Positions 15,097 to 21,999 of a DNA stretch of 36,570 nucleotides are shown piece by piece. The notes below the pieces were generated by a model, which searched no databases, was not told the DNA's origin, and saw nothing but the letters and a program-made list of their open reading frames with translations. Source of the DNA: a bacterium (GTDB lineage Bacteria > Chloroflexota > Dormibacteria > Aeolococcales > Bog-877); assembly GCA_021795235.1 (NCBI GenBank), contig JAJYPP010000032.1, positions 1-36,570 on the forward strand, given 5' to 3'. Made by a program: the position numbers and the translations under genes. Position 1 is the first letter of the stretch. Each line of letters begins with the position of its first letter.

Positions 15097-16324
15097 GCGG
15101 CCGGTGGTCTTCGTCGGGCCGGAGGCGCTCCCGGCGCTCGCCACCGACTGGTCGGTCATCTGCGCGGACAGCTGCCAGTTGACGGCGGAGCCGGAGCGGA
15201 TCCTGGTTCTCTCCGACCGCGAGCGGTCCAGCCCCAGCCTGCTGTCCTCCGACCAGGCGCGCCACCGGCTGCGCTCGCAGGCGGCGGCGGTGGTGGTCTG
15301 GAAGTCATCGGTCAAAGTGGAGCGGCTGGCGGCCGAGCTCGGGGTCGAGTTGGCCAACAGCCAGGCGGCGCTGGCGCGCCGCCTGGAGAACAAGGCCCAC
15401 TTCAGCCGGGCGGCGTCGCAGGCGGGCCTGCCCATTCCCGACTTCCAGGCCGGGGCCGCCGGCCCCAAGTTGGCGGACGCCGCCGGACGGCTGGGACTGC
15501 CAGTGGTCTTCCAGCTGGCCCACGGGTTCTCGGGGGCGCGCACCCACCGGGCCGCGACCACCGCGGAGCTGGCCGAGTTGAACGCCAGGTTCGAGGGCCA
15601 GCCCTGCCGGATCTCCCAACTGGTGGAGGGCACTCCGGTCACGGTGACCGGGATCGCCCACCCGGACTTCCTGGAGATGGGTCCGGCCTGCCTGCAGCTG
15701 ACCGGCATCCCCACTCTGACCCCCCACCCCATGGGATCCTGCGGGAACGACTTCTCCTCTCCCCTGCCCCATCGCCAGCTGGTGGAGGCCACCGCGCGGC
15801 GGGTGGGGGAATGGGTGCGCGGCCAGGGACATCGTGGGGTGTTCGGGGTGGACCTGATCGTGGCGCCGGATGGGGCCTGCTGGTGCATCGAGGTGAACTC
15901 TCGGCTGGTGGCCAGCGTTCCCCTCTTCAGCCTGTCCGCACGAGACCGCGGGTCCTCCTCCCTGCTGGACCTCCACCTCGGGTGCTTCGGGCTGTCGACC
16001 GCCGGCCCGGGCAGGATCAGCTGCCACTGGTCGCAGCTGATCCTGTACCGCCGGGACGGTCCCCTGCTGGAGGACCGTCCCCCGACCGGCAGGGGGACCA
16101 TCGACGCTGAGGGGAATTTTCGCCGGGCCGGAGATCTCCCCTTGCAGGGCCCCCGGCCCGGCGAGGTCGGGCTGGTGGTGCGAGCGACTGCACAACCCGG
16201 GGGAGAGCTGGCCAGGGTGATCCTCGAGGGCCCGTTGGTGGACGCCACGGGAGCGCTCCTTCCCCACCTGCGATCGTTGGCAACCGGCCTGCGGGCGCGG
16301 ATGGAGGTCGGCGCCTCGGGCTGA
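15086..16324 (+). CDS. ATP-grasp family carboxylate-amine ligase
   Basis: The 412-residue protein has a short N-terminal pre-ATP domain, then an ATP-grasp core: RRLENKAHFSRAASQAGLPI (about 94-113), LPVVFQLAHGFSGART in the place of the lysine and glycine-rich loop, FGVDLIVAPDG and the Mg2+ motif CIEVNSRL. A C-terminal domain of about 130 residues follows. The usual ATP-binding Lys after the beta strand is Gln (VVFQ), as in some ATP-grasp subfamilies. ATP-grasp ligases join a carboxylate to an amine through an acyl phosphate; LysX, RimK and the first half of cyanophycin synthetase are examples. Here it is translationally coupled to the PLP gene and close to a Mur ligase and a LysW-like protein. 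Substrates are unknown. Confidence 0.88.
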   Translation: MAAERPVVFVGPEALPALATDWSVICADSCQLTAEPERILVLSDRERSSPSLLSSDQARHRLRSQAAAVVVWKSSVKVERLAAELGVELANSQAALARRLENKAHFSRAASQAGLPIPDFQAGAAGPKLADAAGRLGLPVVFQLAHGFSGARTHRAATTAELAELNARFEGQPCRISQLVEGTPVTVTGIAHPDFLEMGPACLQLTGIPTLTPHPMGSCGNDFSSPLPHRQLVEATARRVGEWVRGQGHRGVFGVDLIVAPDGACWCIEVNSRLVASVPLFSLSARDRGSSSLLDLHLGCFGLSTAGPGRISCHWSQLILYRRDGPLLEDRPPTGRGTIDAEGNFRRAGDLPLQGPRPGEVGLVVRATAQPGGELARVILEGPLVDATGALLPHLRSLATGLRARMEVGASG

Positions 16325-16351
16325 GGTCGTTTCGCGAGGGCTCCGAGGCGG

Positions 16352-16357
16352 TACCTT
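16352..16357 (+). promoter_or_regulatory. -10 hexamer of dnaJ-like gene, leaderless type
   Basis: TACCTT ends 6 bases before the GTG at 16364, in the 39-base gap after the ATP-grasp gene. Confidence 0.45.
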
Positions 16358-16363
16358 GGGGGT

Positions 16364-17422
16364 GTGGAGTTCCGCGACTACTACACCACGCTGGGGGTTG
16401 CCCGCAGCGCCTCCGAGAAGGAGATCCGCTCCAGCTACCGCAAGTTGGCCCGGGAGCTGCATCCGGACGTCAACAAGGACCCCAAGGCGACCGAGCGCTT
16501 CAAGCGGGTCAACGAGGCCTATGAGGTTCTCAAGGATCCCGAGAAGCGGGCCAAGTACGACCAGGTGGGATCCGACTGGGAGCAGATGGAGCGGGCGCAG
16601 GCCAACCGGCCGCGCCGGCCCCAGCCATCCAGATCCTCGGCCTCCGGCCAGGGGGCCCATTTCTCCGGGTTCAGCGACTTCTTTGAGACCTTCTTCGGCG
16701 GGCGTGGCACCGAGCCCGACCCCCTGGTGGACCTGGAGCTGGAGCGGCTCCGGCGCGAGCAGCGCGCTCCCCGCCGGGGACAGGACAGCGAGTACACCGT
16801 CGATGTGACCCTGGAGGACGCCACCACGGGCAGCGACCGCAACCTCCAGGTCTCGACCTCGGAGCCCTGCTCCACCTGCCATGGTGCAGGGCGCGTCTCC
16901 GAGCCCGGCCCGGGTGGGGCAACCGCGGTCAAGGTCGAGCAGAAGACGTGCCCCGGCTGCAGCGGCAGCGGCCGCCAGACCCGCCAGCGCAGCCTGCGGG
17001 TCACAATCCCCAAGGGCGTCACCGAGGGATCGCGCATCCGGGTCGCCGGCGAGGGTGCGGTGGGCGCGAACAGCGGCCCGCGAGGGGATCTCTACCTGAA
17101 GGTCCGGCTCCAACTCCAGCCGGGAGTGGAGGTCAAGGGACGGGACGTGCACATGGTGCTGCCGGTCCGGGACTACCGAGCGGCCCTGGGGGGGCGGCTG
17201 GAGGCTCTCACCCCCGCGGGCAGGTTGGAGGTGACCATCCCGGCGGGATGTCCCCCGGGACGCCAGCTGCGCGTCGCCGGCAAGGGGATACCGCCGCTTC
17301 GCCAGGGGGGCAGGGGCGGCGACCTCTACCTCCTGGTGCGGGTGAGGACCGCAGCGCCGCTCAAGGACGCCGAGCGCTCGGCCTACCTGGAGCTCGCCCG
17401 GGCCGACGGCCAGCCGGACTGA
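16364..17422 (+). CDS. dnaJ: DnaJ-type co-chaperone with reduced zinc domain
   Basis: The 352-residue protein has an N-terminal J domain with the HPD motif (residues 33-35, ELHPDVNKD), a Gly/Phe segment (SGFSDFFETFFGGRG), and the two C-terminal substrate-binding barrels ending in GDLYLLVRV. Between them is a short zinc region with only two CxxCxGxG units (CSTCHGAG at 169 and CPGCSGSG at 196) instead of four, so it is between classical DnaJ and zinc-free CbpA. It should stimulate Hsp70 ATPase and deliver clients. No dnaK or grpE is next to it. It starts at a GTG with a leaderless-type hexamer and converges with the CPBP protease gene. Confidence 0.93.
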   Translation: MEFRDYYTTLGVARSASEKEIRSSYRKLARELHPDVNKDPKATERFKRVNEAYEVLKDPEKRAKYDQVGSDWEQMERAQANRPRRPQPSRSSASGQGAHFSGFSDFFETFFGGRGTEPDPLVDLELERLRREQRAPRRGQDSEYTVDVTLEDATTGSDRNLQVSTSEPCSTCHGAGRVSEPGPGGATAVKVEQKTCPGCSGSGRQTRQRSLRVTIPKGVTEGSRIRVAGEGAVGANSGPRGDLYLKVRLQLQPGVEVKGRDVHMVLPVRDYRAALGGRLEALTPAGRLEVTIPAGCPPGRQLRVAGKGIPPLRQGGRGGDLYLLVRVRTAAPLKDAERSAYLELARADGQPD

Positions 17423-17435
17423 GCCGGTCGCTCAG
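17419..17435. terminator. Hairpin between convergent genes
   Basis: CTGAGC-CGGTC-GCTCAG forms a 6-bp stem and includes both the dnaJ stop region and the end of the CPBP gene. It could end transcription on both strands. No U-tract is present. Confidence 0.35.
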
Positions 17436-18076
17436 CCGGGCCGCTCGGTGGGCTGGACCAGGAAGATCCAGATGTCCCAGATGACGTGGCTGGCGACCAG
17501 CGCCGGCATCGGGACCTCCAGCGCCGCCAGCCCGGACCAGGCCGCCCCAGCCATGCTGGCGGCGCCGATGAGGGTTGCGTTGCCGGTGCAGAGGTGGGCC
17601 CCGCCATAGAGGGCGGTGGCGGCGGCGGCGCCTCGCCAGCGTCCCAGGCGGCGGGCGAGCTGGCGCTGCAGCAGACCTCTCCAGAAGAGCTCCTCGGCCG
17701 GAGCCACGATGAGCCCCAGGCGCAGGGCCAGCTCGGGAGCCGGGCGCAGACGGCGCAGGGAGTAGATGTCGCCGATGTCCTGCGAGCCCCTGGGCATCAA
17801 CCGGCGCGCGGCCCGGTCCCCGACCGCGAAGACTCCGTAGAGACCAGCCGCGATGGCGGCGCCCTGCAGGAGATGGCCCGGGCCGGGCCGCTCCCGGCGG
17901 AGTGACCGGTCGCCCACCAGCGCCGCCGCGCCCAGGGTGAGTCCGGTCCAGGTCATGCGCTGCCAGAACCGCCGCCGGGGGCCGCGGAAGGTGGCGAGAA
18001 AGGCGATGAAGGCGGTCGCCACCCCCCCCGCCGCCCAGGCGGCCTCCGAGCCTGCCTCCCGTGGCTGAGCGGTCAT
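17432..18076 (-). CDS. CPBP family intramembrane metalloprotease
   Basis: The 214-residue membrane protein has several hydrophobic helices and the CPBP (Abi/CAAX protease-like) motifs: APAEELFWRGLLQR with the EExxxR signature near residue 144, a conserved His in YGGAHLCTGN near 176, and SHVIWDIWIFL near the end. Relatives are Rce1-like proteases, bacteriocin self-immunity proteins and membrane-protein processing factors. The ATG at 18076 is chosen because GGGAGGG lies seven bases upstream, inside the end of the preceding fusion gene; the stop and start are 4 bases apart, so the two are an operon. A link to the prenyltransferase is suggestive because the family includes CAAX-prenyl endopeptidases, but no prenylated protein is visible. 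Confidence 0.88.
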   Translation of the reverse strand: MTAQPREAGSEAAWAAGGVATAFIAFLATFRGPRRRFWQRMTWTGLTLGAAALVGDRSLRRERPGPGHLLQGAAIAAGLYGVFAVGDRAARRLMPRGSQDIGDIYSLRRLRPAPELALRLGLIVAPAEELFWRGLLQRQLARRLGRWRGAAAATALYGGAHLCTGNATLIGAASMAGAAWSGLAALEVPMPALVASHVIWDIWIFLVQPTERPG

Positions 18077-18080
18077 GGGG

Positions 18081-20063
18081 TCACCCTCCCGGTCGCCAGA
18101 CTGCGGTGACCGCCAGCCCCACCACCAAGAGGGCACCGAAGGCCATGTGCAGCTGAGCTGTCTGGAGGTCGATCATGGCGATGGCGCGCTGCTGGCCGGC
18201 GGCCCCCAGCTCGGAGGCCCGCAGCGCCCGCACGAACAGCGGCAGGGAGAGGATGGCGAGCAGGCTGAGCGGGGGTATCGCGGAGAAGGCGACCCCCAGG
18301 GCCAGCGCCATGTAGGCCCCCACCAAGAGTCCGACGTAGAGCGCGTGGGCGCTGCGCCGGCCGGCCCGGATGGAGACGGTGCTGATCCCCGCCCGGGCAT
18401 CCTCGCCGATGTCCCGCCACTCGTTGCCGTGCAGGATGGCCGTCACCAGCAGCCCTATCGGGATGCTGACCACAGCCGCGGTCGGCGACCAGAAGCCGGT
18501 GATCGCGAAGTACCCGCCCAGGACCATGAGCGGCCCCATCAGCACGAAGACCAACGGGAGTCCGGCGGCGCGGTACTTGTACTGGAGCGGAGGCGCGGTG
18601 TATCCCCATCCGCCCACCAGCCCCAGCAGCCCCAGCACCAGGAGCTCCCAGCCTCTGACGGTGATCAGGTAGGCCCCGATCGCGGTGGCCAGGGCGAACG
18701 CGAGCCCGGCCAGCCAGAACGCCACACCCTCTCTGACCCGGCCGGTGACCAGGGCCCGGCTGGCCCTGGGCGAGGTGATGGAATCGACCCCTTTGCGCAC
18801 GTCGTAGATCTCGTTGATGACGTTGGTGCCCACCTGGAGCAGGATTCCGCCGGCGAGGGCCAGCAGGAAGAGCGGCCAGTTCATCAGGTGCTGGGCCAGG
18901 GCGAGCCCCCCGGCGGCGGCCACCGGGATGGCGGCAGCGGTCAGGCTGAACGGCCTGGCTATCTCCAGCCACCCCCGGGCTCGCCGGCCCAGGCCGGGCG
19001 CGGTCCCGCCGGCAACCCGCAGCGGCGTCGGCTCCGCGGCCGCGCCCGAGGCGCTGCTGGCCGACGAGTACAGGATCGCCGCCCGGATCACCGCCTCCAC
19101 CTGCTGGTCCTCCTGCAGCACCGGCTGGAGGATGGGCAGGGTCATGCCGGCCTGCCGGTAGCGATCGGCTCCGGCCGCAATCTCCTCGGGAGTTCCACAC
19201 AGGAGGAAGGCGTCCACCAGTTGGTCGGGGATGAGCTGGGCCGCCCGGTGGTAGTCCTCGCCGCGCCAGGCTGCGGCAATCGCAAGGCGCAGCTCCGGGT
19301 CGAACCCGGCCTGGCGCAGCGCCTGGTCCGACTGCACCGAGAGCATGTAGATCACGAAGGGCTCGCGCTTGGCCCGGTCCAGCGCCAGTCGCCGGCTGCG
19401 GTCCGCCAGGGCCAGTAGGTAGCCGCCGACCTCGACCGAGCCCTGCGGACGACCGGCCTGGCGGCGGGCCTCCTCGATCCTGGCGACTCCCACCCGCAGC
19501 GCCGCCAGCGACTCCGCGGGCCGGGCCAGGAAGCCGTCGGCGCGCCGACCCGCCAGCTCGTGGAACGCTCTCCGGTAACCCGCCACCCAGATCTGGACCG
19601 GGTGCAGCGGCGGAAACATGGGCTCGATGTCGGGCAGCCCGTCGGGAGTCGGCAGCCTGTCCCCGCGCCAGAGGGTGCGGAGGTCGTCGATCGCCTCCTC
19701 CACCTTTTGGATGGCCGCCTCGGGTTGGTAGGAAATCTGGAGTTGGGCCAGCCGCAATGGCAGCGCGGTTCCCAGCGCCAGCAGCATCCGCCCGGGGGCC
19801 ATCTCGTCCAGGGCGCTCATGGTCATCGCGGTCAGGACCGGGTGGCGGGTGTTGGGATTGAGGGCCCCCAACCCGACCCTGACCTCTGCAACCCCAGCGG
19901 CCACGGCCGAGGCGTAGGTGATGGCGTCGCGCTCGAAGTAGGTCTCGTGGAACCAGACCGAGTCCAGACCACCCGACGCGGCCTGGCGGGCGTAGCCGAC
20001 CGCGGCCGAGACCTCTCCCCGACCCGCCAGCCCGAGACCCACCGGCCGCAGGTACTCCCTCAT
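18081..20063 (-). CDS. Fusion of LLM class oxidoreductase and UbiA prenyltransferase
   Basis: One uninterrupted 660-residue frame. Residues 1 to about 330 form a luciferase-like TIM barrel (LDSVWFHETYFERDA, VRVGLGALNPNTRHP, PVQIWVAGYRRAFHEL). A linker rich in Ala, Ser and Gly follows. From about 360 comes a UbiA-type membrane prenyltransferase with eight or so helices and both Asp-rich motifs: NEIYDVRKGVDS near 415 and NEWRDIGEDARAG near 550. The second half resembles MenA (dihydroxynaphthoate prenyltransferase), which makes menaquinone. The LLM half would use F420 or FMN, so the fusion could join ring modification to prenylation. The ATG at 20063 is preferred over one 15 bases upstream because GGAGG is 8 bases before it. 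The CPBP gene follows. Confidence 0.9.
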   Translation of the reverse strand: MREYLRPVGLGLAGRGEVSAAVGYARQAASGGLDSVWFHETYFERDAITYASAVAAGVAEVRVGLGALNPNTRHPVLTAMTMSALDEMAPGRMLLALGTALPLRLAQLQISYQPEAAIQKVEEAIDDLRTLWRGDRLPTPDGLPDIEPMFPPLHPVQIWVAGYRRAFHELAGRRADGFLARPAESLAALRVGVARIEEARRQAGRPQGSVEVGGYLLALADRSRRLALDRAKREPFVIYMLSVQSDQALRQAGFDPELRLAIAAAWRGEDYHRAAQLIPDQLVDAFLLCGTPEEIAAGADRYRQAGMTLPILQPVLQEDQQVEAVIRAAILYSSASSASGAAAEPTPLRVAGGTAPGLGRRARGWLEIARPFSLTAAAIPVAAAGGLALAQHLMNWPLFLLALAGGILLQVGTNVINEIYDVRKGVDSITSPRASRALVTGRVREGVAFWLAGLAFALATAIGAYLITVRGWELLVLGLLGLVGGWGYTAPPLQYKYRAAGLPLVFVLMGPLMVLGGYFAITGFWSPTAAVVSIPIGLLVTAILHGNEWRDIGEDARAGISTVSIRAGRRSAHALYVGLLVGAYMALALGVAFSAIPPLSLLAILSLPLFVRALRASELGAAGQQRAIAMIDLQTAQLHMAFGALLVVGLAVTAVWRPGG

Positions 20064-20360
20064 TGGCCCGACCTCCATCAGCGAGCGGCCGCAGGGCCGA
20101 CTCCGATGTGCTCAGGGTATCGGGTGGTGAGACCGCCCGCCCCCACCTCAGAGGGCAAGGAGCGACCCCAGCGACAATGCCCAACTACATACGGGCTTGG
20201 TCAGCACGCCGTCGTCGCTGCAAACTGGACCAAATAGACCTTGTCCCAACGCGGGAGTGAACGTCTATGAAAACGGAGACTGTTCAGCTCCGCTCTCCGG
20301 CCGACGGCGGTGGCGGCGGCCCTCGACCCCAGGCCGGCTCCCCAGCGCCGTCAGCGCCCG
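20064..20360. other. Divergent intergenic region before pyrB
   Basis: About 300 bases with no recognisable gene. An ATG at 20267 is in frame with pyrB and would add 69 residues (Pro/Gly/Arg-rich), but these have no family similarity, so the stretch is best read as untranslated or as a short leader peptide. The promoter of the LLM-UbiA gene must lie here; no clear box was found. Confidence 0.5.
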
Positions 20361-20366
20361 TATACT
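20361..20366 (+). promoter_or_regulatory. Candidate -10 hexamer of the pyr operon
   Basis: TATACT is a strong -10 match 107 bases before the pyrB ATG. No good -35 is seen. It predicts a leader of about 100 bases, unlike the leaderless genes around it. Confidence 0.5.
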
Positions 20367-20373
20367 CTGGCCA

Positions 20374-20473
20374 GCGCATCCTTCAAGACGGCCCGGCGAG
20401 GCCGACAAGGAGTTGGGCGTCGGCGCCGCCCTGGCTGCCTTGCGGACCCCGGCGAGCCCCGGTTCGGAGGCAC
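20374..20473 (+). promoter_or_regulatory. pyr operon leader, possible PyrR target
   Basis: The predicted untranslated leader contains GCCGAC...GTCGGC arms around AAGGAGTTGG, which could hide or expose a purine-rich site, and ends with GGAGG just before the pyrB ATG. Because pyrR is the second gene, PyrR control of the leader RNA by attenuation or translation block is likely. The known Bacillus PyrR-binding consensus is not seen. Confidence 0.35.
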
Positions 20474-21418
20474 ATGACAGAACCCGGCAGCGGACCTCCC
20501 CTGCGGCACGTGCTGGCGGCCGACCAGTTCACCCCTGAGCTCATCGCCGAGCTCTTCGGCAGCGCTCGAGCCATGGATTCCCGGCTCGGAGGCCCCGCCC
20601 TGAGCCGGCTCCACGGCCGGCTGATGGCGACCCTCTTCTACGAGCCCAGCACCAGGACCAGGCTGAGCTTCGAGGCCGCCATGCTGCGCCTGGGGGGCCA
20701 GGTGGTCAGCACCGAGAACGCGCGCGACTTCTCCTCGGCGATCAAGGGGGAAACCCTGGAGGACACGGTGAGGATCGTGGGTGGCTACGCCGACTGCATC
20801 GTGCTCCGCCACTCTGAGGAAGGGGCGGCCCGGCGCGCGGCCGCGGTCTCGCCGGTCCCCGTGGTCAACGCCGGGGACGGCCGGGGCGAGCACCCGACCC
20901 AGGCCCTCCTCGACCTCTACACGATCTCCTCCGAGCTGGGCAGGCTCGATGGAATCCGCCTGGTGATGGTGGGCGACCTGGCCAACGGCCGCACAGTGCA
21001 TTCACTGGCCCAGCTCATGGCCTCCTACCGGGGCGTGGAGATGACCATGGTCGCGCCGGATCCCCTGCGCATGGGAGCGGATCTGGTCGCCAGCCTGCGT
21101 CGGCGCGGAGTCGTGGTGCGGGAGGCGGACAGCCTGATGGACGCGGTGGGCGAGGCCGACGTGGTCTATCAGACCAGAATCCAGACCGAGCGCCTGCTGG
21201 AGCCCCTGAGTCAGGATGAGGGCGAGCGCGATCGCTACCGGGTGACCCCGCAGACCATGGCGCGGCTGCCCCAGGGCTCCATACTCATGCACCCTCTACC
21301 GCGGGTCGGCGAGATCGACCCCGCAGTCGACGCCGACCCCAGAGCCGCCTACTTCCGCCAGGCCCGCAACGGAGTTCCAGTCAGGATGGCGCTGCTGGCC
21401 GCGGTCCTGAGCGCTTGA
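20474..21418 (+). CDS. pyrB: Aspartate carbamoyltransferase catalytic subunit
   Basis: The 314-residue enzyme condenses carbamoyl phosphate and aspartate to carbamoyl aspartate, the second step of pyrimidine synthesis. The carbamoyl-phosphate loop FYEPSTRTRLSFE is at about residue 55, HPTQALLDLYTI near 140, and MHPLPRVGEID near 272. Length is standard for the PyrR-linked, PyrI-free type. The ATG at 20474 has GGAGG three bases upstream, tighter than usual. The stop codon overlaps the TTG start of pyrR (TTGA). It is the first gene of the operon and follows the candidate regulated leader. Confidence 0.97.
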   Translation: MTEPGSGPPLRHVLAADQFTPELIAELFGSARAMDSRLGGPALSRLHGRLMATLFYEPSTRTRLSFEAAMLRLGGQVVSTENARDFSSAIKGETLEDTVRIVGGYADCIVLRHSEEGAARRAAAVSPVPVVNAGDGRGEHPTQALLDLYTISSELGRLDGIRLVMVGDLANGRTVHSLAQLMASYRGVEMTMVAPDPLRMGADLVASLRRRGVVVREADSLMDAVGEADVVYQTRIQTERLLEPLSQDEGERDRYRVTPQTMARLPQGSILMHPLPRVGEIDPAVDADPRAAYFRQARNGVPVRMALLAAVLSA

Positions 21419-21999
21419 GCCGCCAACCGCTGGCGGCCGGGCTGGCCAGCCCCGTCACCGGGCCCGAGGACTTCCAGCGGACCATCTGGCGGCTGGGCCG
21501 GGAGCTGCAGGAGAGGCACCCAGGGGGGGAGCTGGTGACCCTGTGCGGGATAGTCACCAGGGGGGTTCACCTGGCCGAGCGGCTCCAGCGCACCATCGCC
21601 GACCAGGGCGGCGGAAGCTGGACCGCGGTCGCCCTGGACGTGGGGCCCTACCGGGACGACCAGCCCCGCTCCCCCGGTGCCCGCGGGCGCATCCCGCTGC
21701 TACCACCGGCCTACCAGTCCTCCATTCAGGACCGCGTCGTGGTCCTCGTCGACGACGTCCTCTATCACGGCCGGACCGCCAGGTCGGCCCTGGTAGCCTT
21801 GTCCGCCCTGGGCCGACCGGCCAGCGTGGAGCTGCTGGTCATGGTCGACCGAGGGCATCGCGAGCTGCCGCTGCGGGCGACCTACGTGGGGCGCAACCTG
21901 CCCACCTCCACCGACCAGAGGGTCTACGTGCACGTTCTCGACTGCGACCTCGAGGATGCCATCAGGGTGGGTGGCGCCCAGGAAGCGTGCGACCGGTGA
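21415..21999 (+). CDS. pyrR: Bifunctional pyr operon regulator / uracil phosphoribosyltransferase
   Basis: The 194-residue protein is of the PyrR family. It has LVTLCGIVTRGVHLAERL near residue 41, the PRPP-binding loop VVLVDDVLYHGRTARSAL near 104, and ELLVMVDRGHRELP and YVGRNLPT near the end, all typical of PyrR. In relatives it binds leader RNA with UMP or UTP and reduces transcription or translation of pyr genes, and may have weak uracil phosphoribosyltransferase activity. It starts with a TTG inside the pyrB stop and ends with GTGA overlapping pyrC, so its level is tied to the operon. Position after pyrB rather than first is slightly unusual. Confidence 0.95.
   Translation: MSRQPLAAGLASPVTGPEDFQRTIWRLGRELQERHPGGELVTLCGIVTRGVHLAERLQRTIADQGGGSWTAVALDVGPYRDDQPRSPGARGRIPLLPPAYQSSIQDRVVVLVDDVLYHGRTARSALVALSALGRPASVELLVMVDRGHRELPLRATYVGRNLPTSTDQRVYVHVLDCDLEDAIRVGGAQEACDR

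Noticed and set aside
14254-16248. 664-codon minus-strand open frame across the PLP and ATP-grasp genes
   Set aside because: Antisense to two clear enzymes; Ser/Arg/Pro-rich translation without domains.
20267-20473. In-frame N-terminal extension of pyrB from an ATG at 20267
   Set aside because: The 69 extra residues have no PyrB similarity and would run through the best -10 hexamer and leader; ATG at 20474 fits the family.
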